DNA of 64,000 nucleotides from Berkiella sp050247135 (GCA_050247135.1 JBFWUT010000002.1:103573-167572); one strand, 5' to 3'; numbered from the stretch's first letter, positions 49,131 through 58,066 are shown. Notes: generated by a model not told the origin, from the sequence alone. Program-made: numbers and translations.

Positions 49131-49148
49131 GAGAACATATATGCTCTC
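49131..49148. promoter_or_regulatory. imperfect operator, copy 1
   Basis: GAGAACATATATGCTCTC, a palindrome with one mismatched pair, matches the core of the 30-bp palindrome starting 28 bases further on. It lies between two divergent genes, close to the reverse-strand ATG. Confidence 0.7.
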
Positions 49149-49158
49149 ATATTTGACC

Positions 49159-49188
49159 TAAAATGAGAACATATATGTTCTCATTTTA
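49159..49188. promoter_or_regulatory. perfect 30-bp palindrome, operator copy 2
   Basis: TAAAATGAGAACATA at 49159-49173 is followed exactly by its reverse complement to 49188. The centre of this site is 34 bases from the centre of copy 1. The paired sites suggest cooperative binding of a dimeric regulator controlling both divergent genes. The spacing differs from LexA-type GAAC-N4-GTTC boxes. Confidence 0.75.
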
Positions 49189-49257
49189 AGAAATTCTGGC
49201 CCTTTTTTGGGCCAATCTGCTAGAATCCTCCCCTTTGTGTTTTAGAAGCTTTTGATT

Positions 49258-49776
49258 ATGAAAAATTTAACCGCGGGCTTTGCCCTTTTGAGACTTAAAG
49301 AATATTTACAAGCTTATGATTACTTTTGCCAAAAAGCTCTAGAGCATAAAACAGACCCTAAAGTACTCGACACCTGCCTTTATGGCCAAGCACGGGCATT
49401 AAACGGCTTGGGAGACGTTGAATTTGCCAAAGCTATTTTATTTGTCATTATTAATGGCGGCTCGAAATGGGAACAACCTTTTATTATGCTTGCCAGGATC
49501 TATGAAAAAGAAGGTAAGATTTTTCAGGCTCAAGAAAATCATGATCAAGCCCTGGTAATGTTCCAAAAAGCACATAATGTTTTTTTACTCGCCTGTGAAC
49601 AAGTTGGCCATACTGCGACTCTTTATGATAATTTTAACTATTTTAAAGACCATTTTTTCCCGCAAGCCAATGTCTTTACTCCTGCCTTTGATGATGCAAA
49701 AAGCTTAGCGCTATTACCCTCATTCTTGCGAGAGCAAGTAGCACCAACATGCTTACAACGACGCACTATAGCTTAA
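49258..49776 (+). CDS. TPR-like hypothetical protein
   Basis: A 172-residue protein read from ATG 49258. It is all-helical, with patterns that recall tetratricopeptide repeats (GFALLRLKEYLQAYDYFCQK, LYGQARALNGLGDVEFAKAI and ARIYEKEGKIFQAQENHDQA). The helix-turn pairs cover residues 5-115; the last 55 residues are different. A TPR scaffold would bind a partner protein. No export signal. It is followed 22 bases later by a metallo-beta-lactamase-like gene and probably shares its transcript. Divergent from the APH gene across the paired palindromes. Confidence 0.72.
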   Translation: MKNLTAGFALLRLKEYLQAYDYFCQKALEHKTDPKVLDTCLYGQARALNGLGDVEFAKAILFVIINGGSKWEQPFIMLARIYEKEGKIFQAQENHDQALVMFQKAHNVFLLACEQVGHTATLYDNFNYFKDHFFPQANVFTPAFDDAKSLALLPSFLREQVAPTCLQRRTIA

Positions 49777-49798
49777 AGATCTAACAGGAAAGCGACTT

Positions 49799-50521
49799 AT
49801 GAATACATACCGAACTGTTCAACCACACGGTGAAATCAATGAAGTTTTTCACGATCTCTATATGGTCACTGGCACCAATCATATTCACCATGATGGGGTC
49901 GATATTCAAGTGAGCCGCAATATGGTGATTGTTCGTGATGATCATCAACTGACTTTAATTAACACGGTACGTTTGAATGAGCCAGGCCTACAAGCGCTTG
50001 ATGCGTTAGGAACGGTGCAAAACGTTGTTAATATTGGTGCTTTTCATGGCTATGATGACGCTTTTTATCTTGATCATTATCATGCAAAGCTCTGGGCTTT
50101 AAAAAATAAGCAGCATCAAAATAACAGGCAAGCCGATTATCTATTGAATGAAAATGGACCCATGCCGCTACCTGATTGCACTCTTTTTAATTTTGAAACC
50201 ACCCAATTCCCAGAGTGCATGCTGATTTTAAAAAGAAACGAAGGCAATGTCTTAATTACTTGTGACTGCATACAGAATTGGGAAACGCCCGATACCTTTT
50301 TTAGCGAACAATCGGCCAAGCAGTTCCAGGAACAAGGCTTGATTAAACAGGCCAATATTCCGGATACTTGGCTTGGTGCTTGCCAACCGGATGTCGCGGA
50401 GCTTAGCAAAATTAAAGCGCTATCTTTTAAGCACCTTATCAGTGCGCATGGTGTGCCACTCAAAGATAACGCTTATGAAAAAGTATGTGAGACCTTAAAA
50501 AATAAATTCTCTATTAGTTAA
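49799..50521 (+). CDS. metallo-beta-lactamase-fold protein
   Basis: A 240-residue protein with AGGAAA nine bases before the ATG. The fold is suggested by the strand-loop layout: MVIVRDDHQLTLINTVRL, then NVVNIGAFHGYDDAFYLDHY in place of the usual H-x-H-x-D-H, LLITCDCIQNWETPD with the third metal-site acid, and LISAHGVPLKD near the end. The metal-binding His cluster is incomplete, so activity may be altered. The best guess is an MBL-superfamily hydrolase of unknown substrate. The 3' end overlaps the RND gene by four bases on the opposite strand. Confidence 0.75.
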   Translation: MNTYRTVQPHGEINEVFHDLYMVTGTNHIHHDGVDIQVSRNMVIVRDDHQLTLINTVRLNEPGLQALDALGTVQNVVNIGAFHGYDDAFYLDHYHAKLWALKNKQHQNNRQADYLLNENGPMPLPDCTLFNFETTQFPECMLILKRNEGNVLITCDCIQNWETPDTFFSEQSAKQFQEQGLIKQANIPDTWLGACQPDVAELSKIKALSFKHLISAHGVPLKDNAYEKVCETLKNKFSIS

Positions 50522-53500
50522 TAGCCATTCTTTCCGTTTTGGTTTTGGGTTAGCAAATAGCAATAATAAAGCAAGGGAATAACAACCAATGTCAGCAAAG
50601 TAGAAACAAGAATGCCAAAAATTAGACTTACTGCTAAACCATTAAATATCGGATCATCCAGAATAAAAAATGCACCTAACATTGCAGCGATGGCTGTTAG
50701 TATGATAGGACGTGAACGTACTGCTGCTGATTGAATGATAGCCTTTTCTAACGGCTCACCCATCGCAATTGCTTTATTGATAAAATCAACCAAAAGAATC
50801 GAATTTCGGACAATAATCCCTGCTAATGCTATCATTCCAATCATGGATGTTGCTGTAAATTGTGCCATTAATATGGCGTGGCCTGGTAAAATCCCAATTA
50901 CTGTTAGAGGGATGGGAGCCATAATAATTAAGGGAATAACATAAGAACGAAATTGTCCCACGATCAATAAGTAAATTAGAATAAGTCCAACAGAATAAGC
51001 AATTCCCATATCACGGAATGTTTCATAAGTGACTTGCCACTCACCATCCCATTTCATACTAAAATCATACACATTTTCAGGTTGTTGAATAAAATACTGC
51101 TTTATTTCGTTTTTAAGCTTCGCCATTAATGAAAACATACCATACAACGGGCTATCTATCTTTCCTGCCATATCACCGCTGACATAAACCACGGGCAGCA
51201 AGTCTTTATGATGGATACTATTTTCCCATGGTACTTCTTTTACACTAACTACTTCAGATAGGGGTATCAGATTTCCTGAGCCATTTCGTAGCTTCATATC
51301 GAGAAAATCATTGATGCTAACTTTACTTGCTATGGGAAAGTCAATGCGTACAGGTATCGGATATTTTGCATGACCAGTATGAAGAAAAGTAATATCTTCG
51401 CCTTTAAAAGCAGTCGAAATTGCGCCAGTAATATCTTCTTGATTTAAGCCCAGTAATGCAGCTTTTGATCTATCCACACTTACCACAATCCGATTCGAAT
51501 TTGCTTCAATGGAATCATCAATATCCACTAAACCTTCCACTTTACTAAATTCATTCCTAATTATTTTAGCTTTTGATATAAGGCTCTGGTAATCAGGACC
51601 ATATATTTCAGCAACAATAGGCGCTTGCACAGGCGGGCCAGGTGGAACTTCCACTATTTTAATCTTAGCTTCATAACGCTTTGCCATTTCAAACAAGGGG
51701 GCTCTACTTGCTTGGGCGATCTCATGACTTGATCTCTTTCGATCTTTTTTATCTTTTAAATTGACCTGAATATCACCCAGATGCGGGTCTTGCCTTAAAT
51801 AATATTGTCTCACTAATCCGTTAAAGCCTATAGGCGCAGCAGTGCCCGCATAAGCTTCAACATTAGTAACTTCAGGCACATTGATTAAATAATCAGTCAA
51901 TTCGGCAAGCACAGCATTAGTCTGTTCGACAGCCGTACCTTCAGGTAATTGAACAATTACCTGAAATTCACTTTTATTATCAAAAGGAAGCATTTTGAGT
52001 ACGACTAATTTAAAAAAGACTAGACTGATAGATAAAAGAATCAGGCCGAAAATTGCACCTGCTAATTTAAAACGATTTTTTCGATGCCCTTCCCCCAAAA
52101 ATGGACTCATTATTCTTTCAAAAAAATGGTGCAATTTATCTGTTACTTGGTGGGCAATCTCATTTTCTTTAGCATGATGGGTAAGTAATTTATCTGAAAG
52201 CCATGGCGTAAAGGTAAGAGCTATTGCGAGTGAGATCAACATTCCCATTGAGGCATTTATTGGGATAGGACTCATATAGGGTCCCATTAACCCTGTAACA
52301 AACGCCATCGGCAAGAGTGCAGCAATGACAGTCAATGTTGCTAATATCGTAGGGCCACCCACTTCATCAACGGCTAGTGGAATAATACCGCTTAAATTAG
52401 TACCTAACTTGCTAACATGGCGATGAATATTTTCAACAATCACAATCGCATCATCTACCAAGATACCAATTGAAAATATGAGTGCAAACAACGAAACTCG
52501 ATTAAGGGTAAATCCCCACATCATCGAAGCAAATAGTGTAATCGACAGCGTTAAGATTACAGCCGCTCCGACAACAACGGCTTCTCTTTTTCCCAAAGCC
52601 AATAACACTAAAGCAATCACTGAAATCGTTGCAAAAATAAGCTTATGAATCAGTGTTTGAGCTTTATCATTAGCAGTAACACCATAATTTCTTGTGATAG
52701 TGACATTAACATCATCGGGTATAAAAATGCCCTTTAGCTCATTAATATGAGTCGTAATTTTATCAGCGATTTCTACTGCATTTTCACCTGGCTTTTTGCT
52801 AATCGCGATAGTCACTGCAGGAGCATTGATGTTTTTTTGATTTTCCTTTTGGGCATACCATACATAATTCTGATTTTCTGAGGGCGCAATGGTAATAGTT
52901 GCCACATCTTGCAGGTAAATTGGTTTGTCCTTTTGCTTACCAACCACCAGATGGGCTACCTCATCAACAGTCGACAAAAGCTCTCCTGCTTGAATAGGGA
53001 TCATCCTATTATTATTGATTATTGCGGCTGTTTGGTTCGATGTATTACTGGCTATTAAAGATTGCCTCAACTGATTGATTGAAAGACCGCGTGCCGCTAG
53101 TTTTTGTGGATCTAACGCTACATGAGCAATTTGCTCAGGACCGCCGATGGTATTAATATTGCGAGTACCAGGGATCCGCTTAAGCTCAGATTCCAATGCA
53201 TGAGCTATTTGCTTCAGATCAAATGCGCCACGTCCTTGATCATTGGTCCATAGTGTTAGCGTCACAATAGGGACATCGTCAATCCCTTTTGGTTTAACCA
53301 ATACTGGCAAGATCCCAAGATTTTGTGGACGCCAATCTTGATTCGAATAAATGGCATTATACAATCTGACCAATGCTTCTGTTCTTGGCACACCCACTTT
53401 ATATTGCACTGTCAGCACCGCCATACCGGGACGAGAAACCGAATAAATATGATCAACGCCCTCGATTTCGCCAAGCACCTGCTCCATGGGGATCGTTGCT

Positions 53501-53715
53501 AAATTTTCAACATCAGCAACGCTAGCTCCTGGAAAGGGAACAAATACATTAGCCATCGTGACGTTTATTTGCGGTTCTTCTTCCCTTGGGGTTACAAAGG
53601 CAGCAAATAATCCTAATAACAAACCTACCAAAGCTAATAGCGGCGTCAGTTGAGAATGTTGGAATATCCTAGCTAGCCGCCCTGAGAAGCCAAGCTCAGG
53701 ACTACTTTGATTCAT
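50518..53715 (-). CDS. RND efflux transporter permease
   Basis: A 1065-residue inner-membrane RND pump of the AcrB/heavy-metal superfamily. Typical features are LVGLLLGLFAAFVTPREEEP in the first helix, PGASVADVENLATIPMEQVL, the helix-4 acidic pair in DDAIVIVENIHRH, PIPLTVIGILPGHAIL, and two large periplasmic loops. ATG 53715 is chosen because GAGG precedes it by six bases; the coding overlap with the adaptor gene is 14 bases, so the two are translationally coupled. It would form a tripartite pump with the adaptor and an outer-membrane channel not encoded here. Substrate unknown. Confidence 0.95.
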   Translation of the reverse strand: MNQSSPELGFSGRLARIFQHSQLTPLLALVGLLLGLFAAFVTPREEEPQINVTMANVFVPFPGASVADVENLATIPMEQVLGEIEGVDHIYSVSRPGMAVLTVQYKVGVPRTEALVRLYNAIYSNQDWRPQNLGILPVLVKPKGIDDVPIVTLTLWTNDQGRGAFDLKQIAHALESELKRIPGTRNINTIGGPEQIAHVALDPQKLAARGLSINQLRQSLIASNTSNQTAAIINNNRMIPIQAGELLSTVDEVAHLVVGKQKDKPIYLQDVATITIAPSENQNYVWYAQKENQKNINAPAVTIAISKKPGENAVEIADKITTHINELKGIFIPDDVNVTITRNYGVTANDKAQTLIHKLIFATISVIALVLLALGKREAVVVGAAVILTLSITLFASMMWGFTLNRVSLFALIFSIGILVDDAIVIVENIHRHVSKLGTNLSGIIPLAVDEVGGPTILATLTVIAALLPMAFVTGLMGPYMSPIPINASMGMLISLAIALTFTPWLSDKLLTHHAKENEIAHQVTDKLHHFFERIMSPFLGEGHRKNRFKLAGAIFGLILLSISLVFFKLVVLKMLPFDNKSEFQVIVQLPEGTAVEQTNAVLAELTDYLINVPEVTNVEAYAGTAAPIGFNGLVRQYYLRQDPHLGDIQVNLKDKKDRKRSSHEIAQASRAPLFEMAKRYEAKIKIVEVPPGPPVQAPIVAEIYGPDYQSLISKAKIIRNEFSKVEGLVDIDDSIEANSNRIVVSVDRSKAALLGLNQEDITGAISTAFKGEDITFLHTGHAKYPIPVRIDFPIASKVSINDFLDMKLRNGSGNLIPLSEVVSVKEVPWENSIHHKDLLPVVYVSGDMAGKIDSPLYGMFSLMAKLKNEIKQYFIQQPENVYDFSMKWDGEWQVTYETFRDMGIAYSVGLILIYLLIVGQFRSYVIPLIIMAPIPLTVIGILPGHAILMAQFTATSMIGMIALAGIIVRNSILLVDFINKAIAMGEPLEKAIIQSAAVRSRPIILTAIAAMLGAFFILDDPIFNGLAVSLIFGILVSTLLTLVVIPLLYYCYLLTQNQNGKNGY

Positions 53716-54739
53716 GTCTGACCTCTGCTGTTTGTGCATGATGAAGAGAGATACCAGCGGCAATAGGATCTAATGCTACCTGCTCACCTTCTTGCAAGCC
53801 AGCAACCACTTCAATTTTATCTGCGAATTGATTACCCAAACGAATTTGCCGAAGACGAGGTGTTTTATCTTTTACAACGTAGACGCCGCTTACCTCAGAT
53901 CGATAGACAACACTTGATAACGGTATCAGTAATCGCTTGACATCGCCTACAGTGAAAGCAACTTTAACAAATTGACCTGGATAGATTCGTTTTTCTGCTT
54001 CTGGAAGCTCTAAGCGTGCTCTAACTGTACTGGTGGCTGGATCGGCAACAGGATATAAGATCATTTTTGAAGGTATTATCACTGTGCCAGTCTCACTGAT
54101 GACTTTCGCTTGCTTTAGCTGGCGCACAATAACTGATACTGCTTGCGGCAAATCAACATAGACCCTCATGAAATTAGGATTAAAGCCAGACATCAGTGCT
54201 TTCCCAGAGAACACAGCCTCGCCTAATTCTATGTGACGAGCGCTGACAATCCCCCCATAGGGAGCACGAACCTGGGTATAACTGAGCTGTTCTTTTGCTG
54301 TTTTTAGTGCTGCTTGTGCTGAAGATACTTGTGCTTTGGCAACATTAAACCGTGCGGTCATTCTATCCCAGTCTGATTTTGAAACTATTTTCTGTTCATA
54401 AAGAGTACTCATCCTAGCAAACTCTTTATTTTCTGCCTCAAAATTAGCAGTTGCTTCGGCCAATTTCGCTTCAGCTTGGTTCAATCCCTCGCGTTGTTCA
54501 TTTGATACCAGCGTTAGTATCACAGAACCTGCTGGAACAACATCTCCGATATCAAAAAAAATTTCAGCGACTCTACCTTTGGTTTCAGCAGAGACAGTCG
54601 CTTGCTTGACAGGTTCAACTGAACCATCAAACCAGCGTTCTAATGGTAGTTTTTGATAAGTAGCAGTGATGGTTGCCAGTTCTGATGCATGAACCATGGA
54701 GGTAAAAAATAATAATAAAAAAATTGACCATCTTGTCAT
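53702..54739 (-). CDS. RND efflux periplasmic adaptor (membrane-fusion) protein
   Basis: A 345-residue HlyD/AcrA-type adaptor. A signal peptide (residues 1-18, MTRWSIFLLLFFTSMVHA) is followed by the lipoyl half GSVEPVKQATVSAETKGRVA. A Lys/Glu/Ala coiled-coil hairpin runs over about 90-150, and the second lipoyl half (VRAPYGGIVSARHIELGEAV) follows. Beta-barrel and membrane-proximal domains complete it. No lipobox Cys. AAGG is seven bases before the ATG. It is the middle gene of the DUF2892-adaptor-permease operon. Confidence 0.94.
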   Translation of the reverse strand: MTRWSIFLLLFFTSMVHASELATITATYQKLPLERWFDGSVEPVKQATVSAETKGRVAEIFFDIGDVVPAGSVILTLVSNEQREGLNQAEAKLAEATANFEAENKEFARMSTLYEQKIVSKSDWDRMTARFNVAKAQVSSAQAALKTAKEQLSYTQVRAPYGGIVSARHIELGEAVFSGKALMSGFNPNFMRVYVDLPQAVSVIVRQLKQAKVISETGTVIIPSKMILYPVADPATSTVRARLELPEAEKRIYPGQFVKVAFTVGDVKRLLIPLSSVVYRSEVSGVYVVKDKTPRLRQIRLGNQFADKIEVVAGLQEGEQVALDPIAAGISLHHAQTAEVRHESK

Positions 54740-54750
54740 GGTTTTCCCTT

Positions 54751-54954
54751 TCAGTTAAAAGCAGCTCCTGGTTTGATACCCATTTTTTTAAACACTTTGG
54801 CTATGGGACAAAAGCCACTAAAAGAAGCTTGTATCATGTTAAAACCAATAAAAGCGGTAAGCCATAACCAGTAGATGCTGTGAACCTGGGAAAGTATCAA
54901 ACTAACTAAGTTAAGCGTACCGGCGAAGATAAAGACAGCTCTATCAATATTCAT
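54751..54954 (-). CDS. small DUF2892 (YgaP-like) membrane protein
   Basis: A 67-residue inner-membrane protein. ATG 54954 is preferred because AGGA lies eight bases upstream. The DUF2892 pattern is visible: MNIDRAVFIFAGTLNLVSLI, a Trp-rich second helix and FSGFCPIAKVFKKMGIKPG, with Cys in the C-terminal F-x-G-F-C-P motif. It resembles the membrane part of rhodanese YgaP and is often found beside RND or sulfur-linked genes. First gene of the operon, 11 bases before the adaptor. Confidence 0.88.
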   Translation of the reverse strand: MNIDRAVFIFAGTLNLVSLILSQVHSIYWLWLTAFIGFNMIQASFSGFCPIAKVFKKMGIKPGAAFN

Positions 54955-55006
54955 CAGTGCAATCCTCACTCAAAAGCTACTTTTGCTTGTCTTATTTTAG
55001 TACAAG

Positions 55007-55774
55007 CTAGCCTACTACAAAATCAAAATAGATATTGGGATAAGGTTCATTCGCCAAGGTATAATGCCACCACTCTTGCTGATATTCTTTGAAGCCATGA
55101 TTTTTCATGGTTTCGCGAAGCACATTGCGCATTTTGGTTTGTTGCTCAGTCACTAAAGAGGAATCATGATTGGACACCGGATGAAAAAGGTCAAAACTTG
55201 AACCCATATCAACAGTATTGTCATCTAAAAAAGGCACTTCCTCACCATTGCTTAACTTGCGCCGGGTCAAAAGCGGAGCTTTTAGTTTATCACCTGTTTT
55301 AATGATACCAAGATCAAAGGTGCTGCCACGGGTATGGCTAGATTTACCGGCGATGTAATCTAATCTAAATAGATCTTTTTTATCGATGGTTGGGTAATAT
55401 AATTTTTTAGCAGTTAAATCGTTTAAATCATCAGCCCATTTAACAAAAGCATCAACAGAGCGCTGTGGACGATAGGCATCATAAACGACTAACGTATAGC
55501 CTTGTTGGTTTAAATCCGCATGTACGGCTTTTAATGCCAGCGCAGCTTCACGCGTACAAACAATTTTATGGGTTGAATAACCTGGCACTACGCGGCCCAA
55601 AAAATTTTCAGGGGTAGCATAGCGAGCACATTCAACCATTGTGGGATCAATATCGGTTAAATAGACAAACCCTTTCGGAAGCGATTCTTTAGGTGTTTTA
55701 GTGCAACCCATGCACCATAGAATCACTAATAAACTGATAATGGTATAAATGCTGAGCCGCTTTAATATTGCCAT
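55007..55774 (-). CDS. D-alanyl-D-alanine dipeptidase (VanX/DdpX family), lipoprotein-like
   Basis: A 255-residue peptidase of the M15D family, which hydrolyses D-Ala-D-Ala. Key motifs are YDAYRPQRSVDAF, zinc-binding His and Asp in SSHTRGSTFDLG (S-x-H-x-x-G-x-x-x-D) and the final EWWHYTLANE with the catalytic Glu and third zinc His. A hydrophobic leader ending W-C-M-G-C24 could be a lipobox, although position -3 is atypical. ATG 55774 is chosen because AGGAT is five bases upstream. No vancomycin-resistance genes are adjacent; the role is probably peptidoglycan recycling or periplasmic dipeptide use. Confidence 0.93.
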   Translation of the reverse strand: MAILKRLSIYTIISLLVILWCMGCTKTPKESLPKGFVYLTDIDPTMVECARYATPENFLGRVVPGYSTHKIVCTREAALALKAVHADLNQQGYTLVVYDAYRPQRSVDAFVKWADDLNDLTAKKLYYPTIDKKDLFRLDYIAGKSSHTRGSTFDLGIIKTGDKLKAPLLTRRKLSNGEEVPFLDDNTVDMGSSFDLFHPVSNHDSSLVTEQQTKMRNVLRETMKNHGFKEYQQEWWHYTLANEPYPNIYFDFVVG

Positions 55775-55885
55775 AATAAATCCTATGCAGGATGCAACAC
55801 TCAGCATGATTGTATACCTTTATGTAGTCAAAACAATATTTTGCTATCCATTATACCCGTATACAGGCAGGTTTCCCTGCCTTGA

Positions 55886-56689
55886 CTATAACTCACGCTC
55901 AGCAAACACTGTCATCGCATCACGCAAGTATTCTGCGAGCTTAGGGTGGTAAGCTACAAAGAATTTCTCAAAATCAGGATGTTGACAATAAAAGTTCCCC
56001 AGTTGAATGTAACTTGCCTTTTCAGGTGTCCAAAAGTGTTTGATATTTTCAAAATGCCTACTTACCAGTTGCTGCACACTAGGGTTGTTTGCTGGTAGGT
56101 TTTGCATCACAGCTTGCGTAAAAGCTTTAAACAATTCATCTTGCTCATTTTTGATACTTTCCACCTTGGCCTGGTTCCAATGTTTCACCTTTTCATTGCA
56201 TTGATCCAGCTGTTGTTGCGTGGCAAGCCCTTTATCTACTAAGTAACGTTGATATTCTTGCTGCTTTTTGCTGTCTGTGCCCCAAATCATTTCAGTTTCT
56301 TTAGTCATACTATAATCCTCAATCAATTGGACGATGTTGTCCCACTGGATAGATTTGTTTTGTTCCAGCTGGTGAATGAGAGCACCTAAGGTTTTATCGG
56401 CATTACCTAATTGTGTGATTTGATTTTGTAAGGTTTGTCTTTGCGCTTTAAAATGGGCCAGTGCATCGAATTCTTTCACCAACAAATCTTGAATGGAGGA
56501 TAAGGTAAAACCAAAAAACTTTAAGGCAATAATCCGCTGCAACAGCAACAAATCCTTTTCAGAGTACAAACGATAACCATTGGGTAAACGCACCGAGGGG
56601 TTTAATAAGCCAATCTCATCATAATGATGAAGTGTTCTCACCGACACTTTCGTGAGCTTGCTAAACTCTTTGGGATACCATTGTTTCAT
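55886..56689 (-). CDS. MerR family regulator with TipAS-like effector domain
   Basis: A 267-residue regulator. The N-terminal MerR DNA-binding domain covers residues 3-70 (FSKLTKVSVRTLHHYDEIGL, then RLYSEKDLLLLQRI), and a coiled-coil dimer helix follows to about 120. The C-terminal half has TipAS-type composition (YQRYLVDKG, then FENIKHFWTPEKA and FCQHPDF-like FYCQHPDF). TipAS domains bind peptide antibiotics or other amphipathic ligands. Its own promoter has the 19-base spacer typical of MerR targets, so autoregulation is likely. AAGGAGG precedes the ATG. Confidence 0.92.
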   Translation of the reverse strand: MKQWYPKEFSKLTKVSVRTLHHYDEIGLLNPSVRLPNGYRLYSEKDLLLLQRIIALKFFGFTLSSIQDLLVKEFDALAHFKAQRQTLQNQITQLGNADKTLGALIHQLEQNKSIQWDNIVQLIEDYSMTKETEMIWGTDSKKQQEYQRYLVDKGLATQQQLDQCNEKVKHWNQAKVESIKNEQDELFKAFTQAVMQNLPANNPSVQQLVSRHFENIKHFWTPEKASYIQLGNFYCQHPDFEKFFVAYHPKLAEYLRDAMTVFAEREL

Positions 56690-56711
56690 CTTTGTTGCCT
56701 CCTTGAAGAAA

Positions 56712-56742
56712 AGGCTAAGCTATGACGTTACGTTAAGATCAA
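56712..56742 (-). promoter_or_regulatory. MerR-type promoter with 19-bp spacer
   Basis: On the reverse strand, TTGATC (56742-56737) and TAGCCT (56717-56712) are separated by exactly 19 bases. The spacer contains AACGTAACGT-type repeats. Overlong spacers corrected by DNA distortion are the hallmark of MerR-activated promoters. Confidence 0.65.
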
Positions 56743-56902
56743 GCGTTTTTGCGCAAAATGATCCTTAAAACTAAGATGCGCGACTTATAATACAGGAATT
56801 ATGAGACGGAGTCTTTGTTGATTATGCACGATATCTTGACGAATTCTGAGGATGTCTTGCACAATGACTTGCCAAAAAAATATCATCTTTTGAGGTAATC
56901 TA

Positions 56903-57676
56903 ATGAATAACCTAACCAAATTTTTCTCTGTGTGCATTGCATTAAGTTTAAGCTCGCTCACTTTCGCAGCTGCCACACTAACTAATCAAGAAAAAGTAAG
57001 CTCTGCCTTTAAAAATATTGAACGAAGCTTTGCTGATGCTGATCGTTACGAAACCATCATCATGGATGAAAAATTTATCGCTAGCAAAGACGTGTTTTCA
57101 CCTAAATACTTTAAATCGACCGAGATGCTCACTGCCAATTTCCCATTTAAAGCCAATGAAAAATTTTTAGAAGTGGGCTGTGGCATTGGGGTTGCCGCAG
57201 TAATTGCAGCCAAAAATCATCACAATAAAGTGATTGCCTTAGACATTAATCCGGTTGCCGTGAAATTAACTACCGAAAATGCGGCTAAACATGGTGTGGC
57301 TCGCTTAGTGGAAGCAAGAGAAAGTAATGTATTTAGCAAATTAGCAGACAATGAAAAATTTGATACCATTTTCTGGGATTTACCTTATGTTTACACTGAG
57401 TCCAACCAAGAAAAAGATCTTACCTTGCTGCAAAGAAGCGTGAGTGACCCAGGATATCGTCATATTGAAATGTTTTTAGCGCAAGCGCCTCTGCACCTAA
57501 ATGCCAATGGTCGCATTATTGTTGGATTTGGTAGTAATGGCGATTTAGAACGCTTTATGGCACTTGCAAATAAGCACCAATATAATATGAATAGAATTTA
57601 TGAAGGGTTCAATCCTTATCGAGAAGGAATAACTTATCAGCTTTATTTGCTAACGCCAAAAACTGAAATGGCTTAA
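56903..57676 (+). CDS. class I SAM methyltransferase with signal peptide
   Basis: A 257-residue protein with GAGG seven bases before the ATG. Residues 1-22 are a typical Sec signal peptide (MNNLTKFFSVCIALSLSSLT then FAAA). The rest is a methyltransferase domain: motif I LEVGCGIGVAAVIAA (about 90-104), motif II VIALDINP, and DTIFWDLPYVYTE, where D-L-P-Y stands for the N-P-P-Y of N5-glutamine or adenine methyltransferases. The combination is unusual, since SAM is cytosolic. Either the leader is a membrane anchor, or the protein is exported and acts outside. Confidence 0.86.
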   Translation: MNNLTKFFSVCIALSLSSLTFAAATLTNQEKVSSAFKNIERSFADADRYETIIMDEKFIASKDVFSPKYFKSTEMLTANFPFKANEKFLEVGCGIGVAAVIAAKNHHNKVIALDINPVAVKLTTENAAKHGVARLVEARESNVFSKLADNEKFDTIFWDLPYVYTESNQEKDLTLLQRSVSDPGYRHIEMFLAQAPLHLNANGRIIVGFGSNGDLERFMALANKHQYNMNRIYEGFNPYREGITYQLYLLTPKTEMA

Positions 57677-57689
57677 AGTTCTAAATAAA

Positions 57690-57713
57690 GCCCAAGCGGT
57701 CATCCGCTTGGGC
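57690..57713. terminator. intrinsic terminator for both convergent genes
   Basis: GCCCAAGCGG-TCAT-CCGCTTGGGC, a perfect 10-base stem between the convergent genes ending at 57676 and 57721. The reverse strand continues TTTATTT, so termination of the small peptide gene is favoured. Confidence 0.85.
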
Positions 57714-57720
57714 GTAATCT

Positions 57721-57948
57721 TTATTTAGGGTAACACTGAACGCCCACTTTCACATTAACTTGCGAAATATCAAGACCAGCATCACTTAATTCTGTCAACA
57801 TTAACTCTGAGTCGAACTTGTGTTTATTGAGCAGTTTAAGATGCTTGGCAACGATAGGCAAATAGGGTAAGGGAATATCCGCTTCATATAACTCTGCACA
57901 CACCCCGCCTGCCACAAGATTCAATTCATAATGTGATAGCTGCTTCAT
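57721..57948 (-). CDS. double-glycine leader peptide (bacteriocin/RiPP-like)
   Basis: A 75-residue protein read from ATG 57948 (GGGAG five bases before it). The N-terminus MKQLSHYELNLVAGG matches the double-glycine leader consensus at every key position: Leu-12, Ser-11, Glu-8, Leu-7, Val-4, Gly-2, Gly-1. Such leaders direct cleavage and export by C39-peptidase ABC transporters. The predicted mature peptide of 60 residues has two Cys (17 and 72), is slightly acidic and has helical Leu/Lys stretches. No C39 transporter is in the window; the ABC exporter at 60078 lacks that domain. It may be a secreted signal or bacteriocin-like peptide. Confidence 0.8.
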   Translation of the reverse strand: MKQLSHYELNLVAGGVCAELYEADIPLPYLPIVAKHLKLLNKHKFDSELMLTELSDAGLDISQVNVKVGVQCYPK

Positions 57949-58066
57949 ATTGTCTCCCAAAAAATTCTTAAACCTAAAAATCGCTTGAAGGTTGCTATCT
58001 TCTGCTATTATTCTATGCTATGTCAACCGTGTAATGCCGCTAGATTGCACTTAAATTAGGTACATT

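Noticed and set aside
49159..49188. LexA (SOS) box
   Set aside because: The GAAC and GTTC half-sites are separated by six bases, not the four of Gram-positive boxes, and the sequence has no CTG-N10-CAG core.
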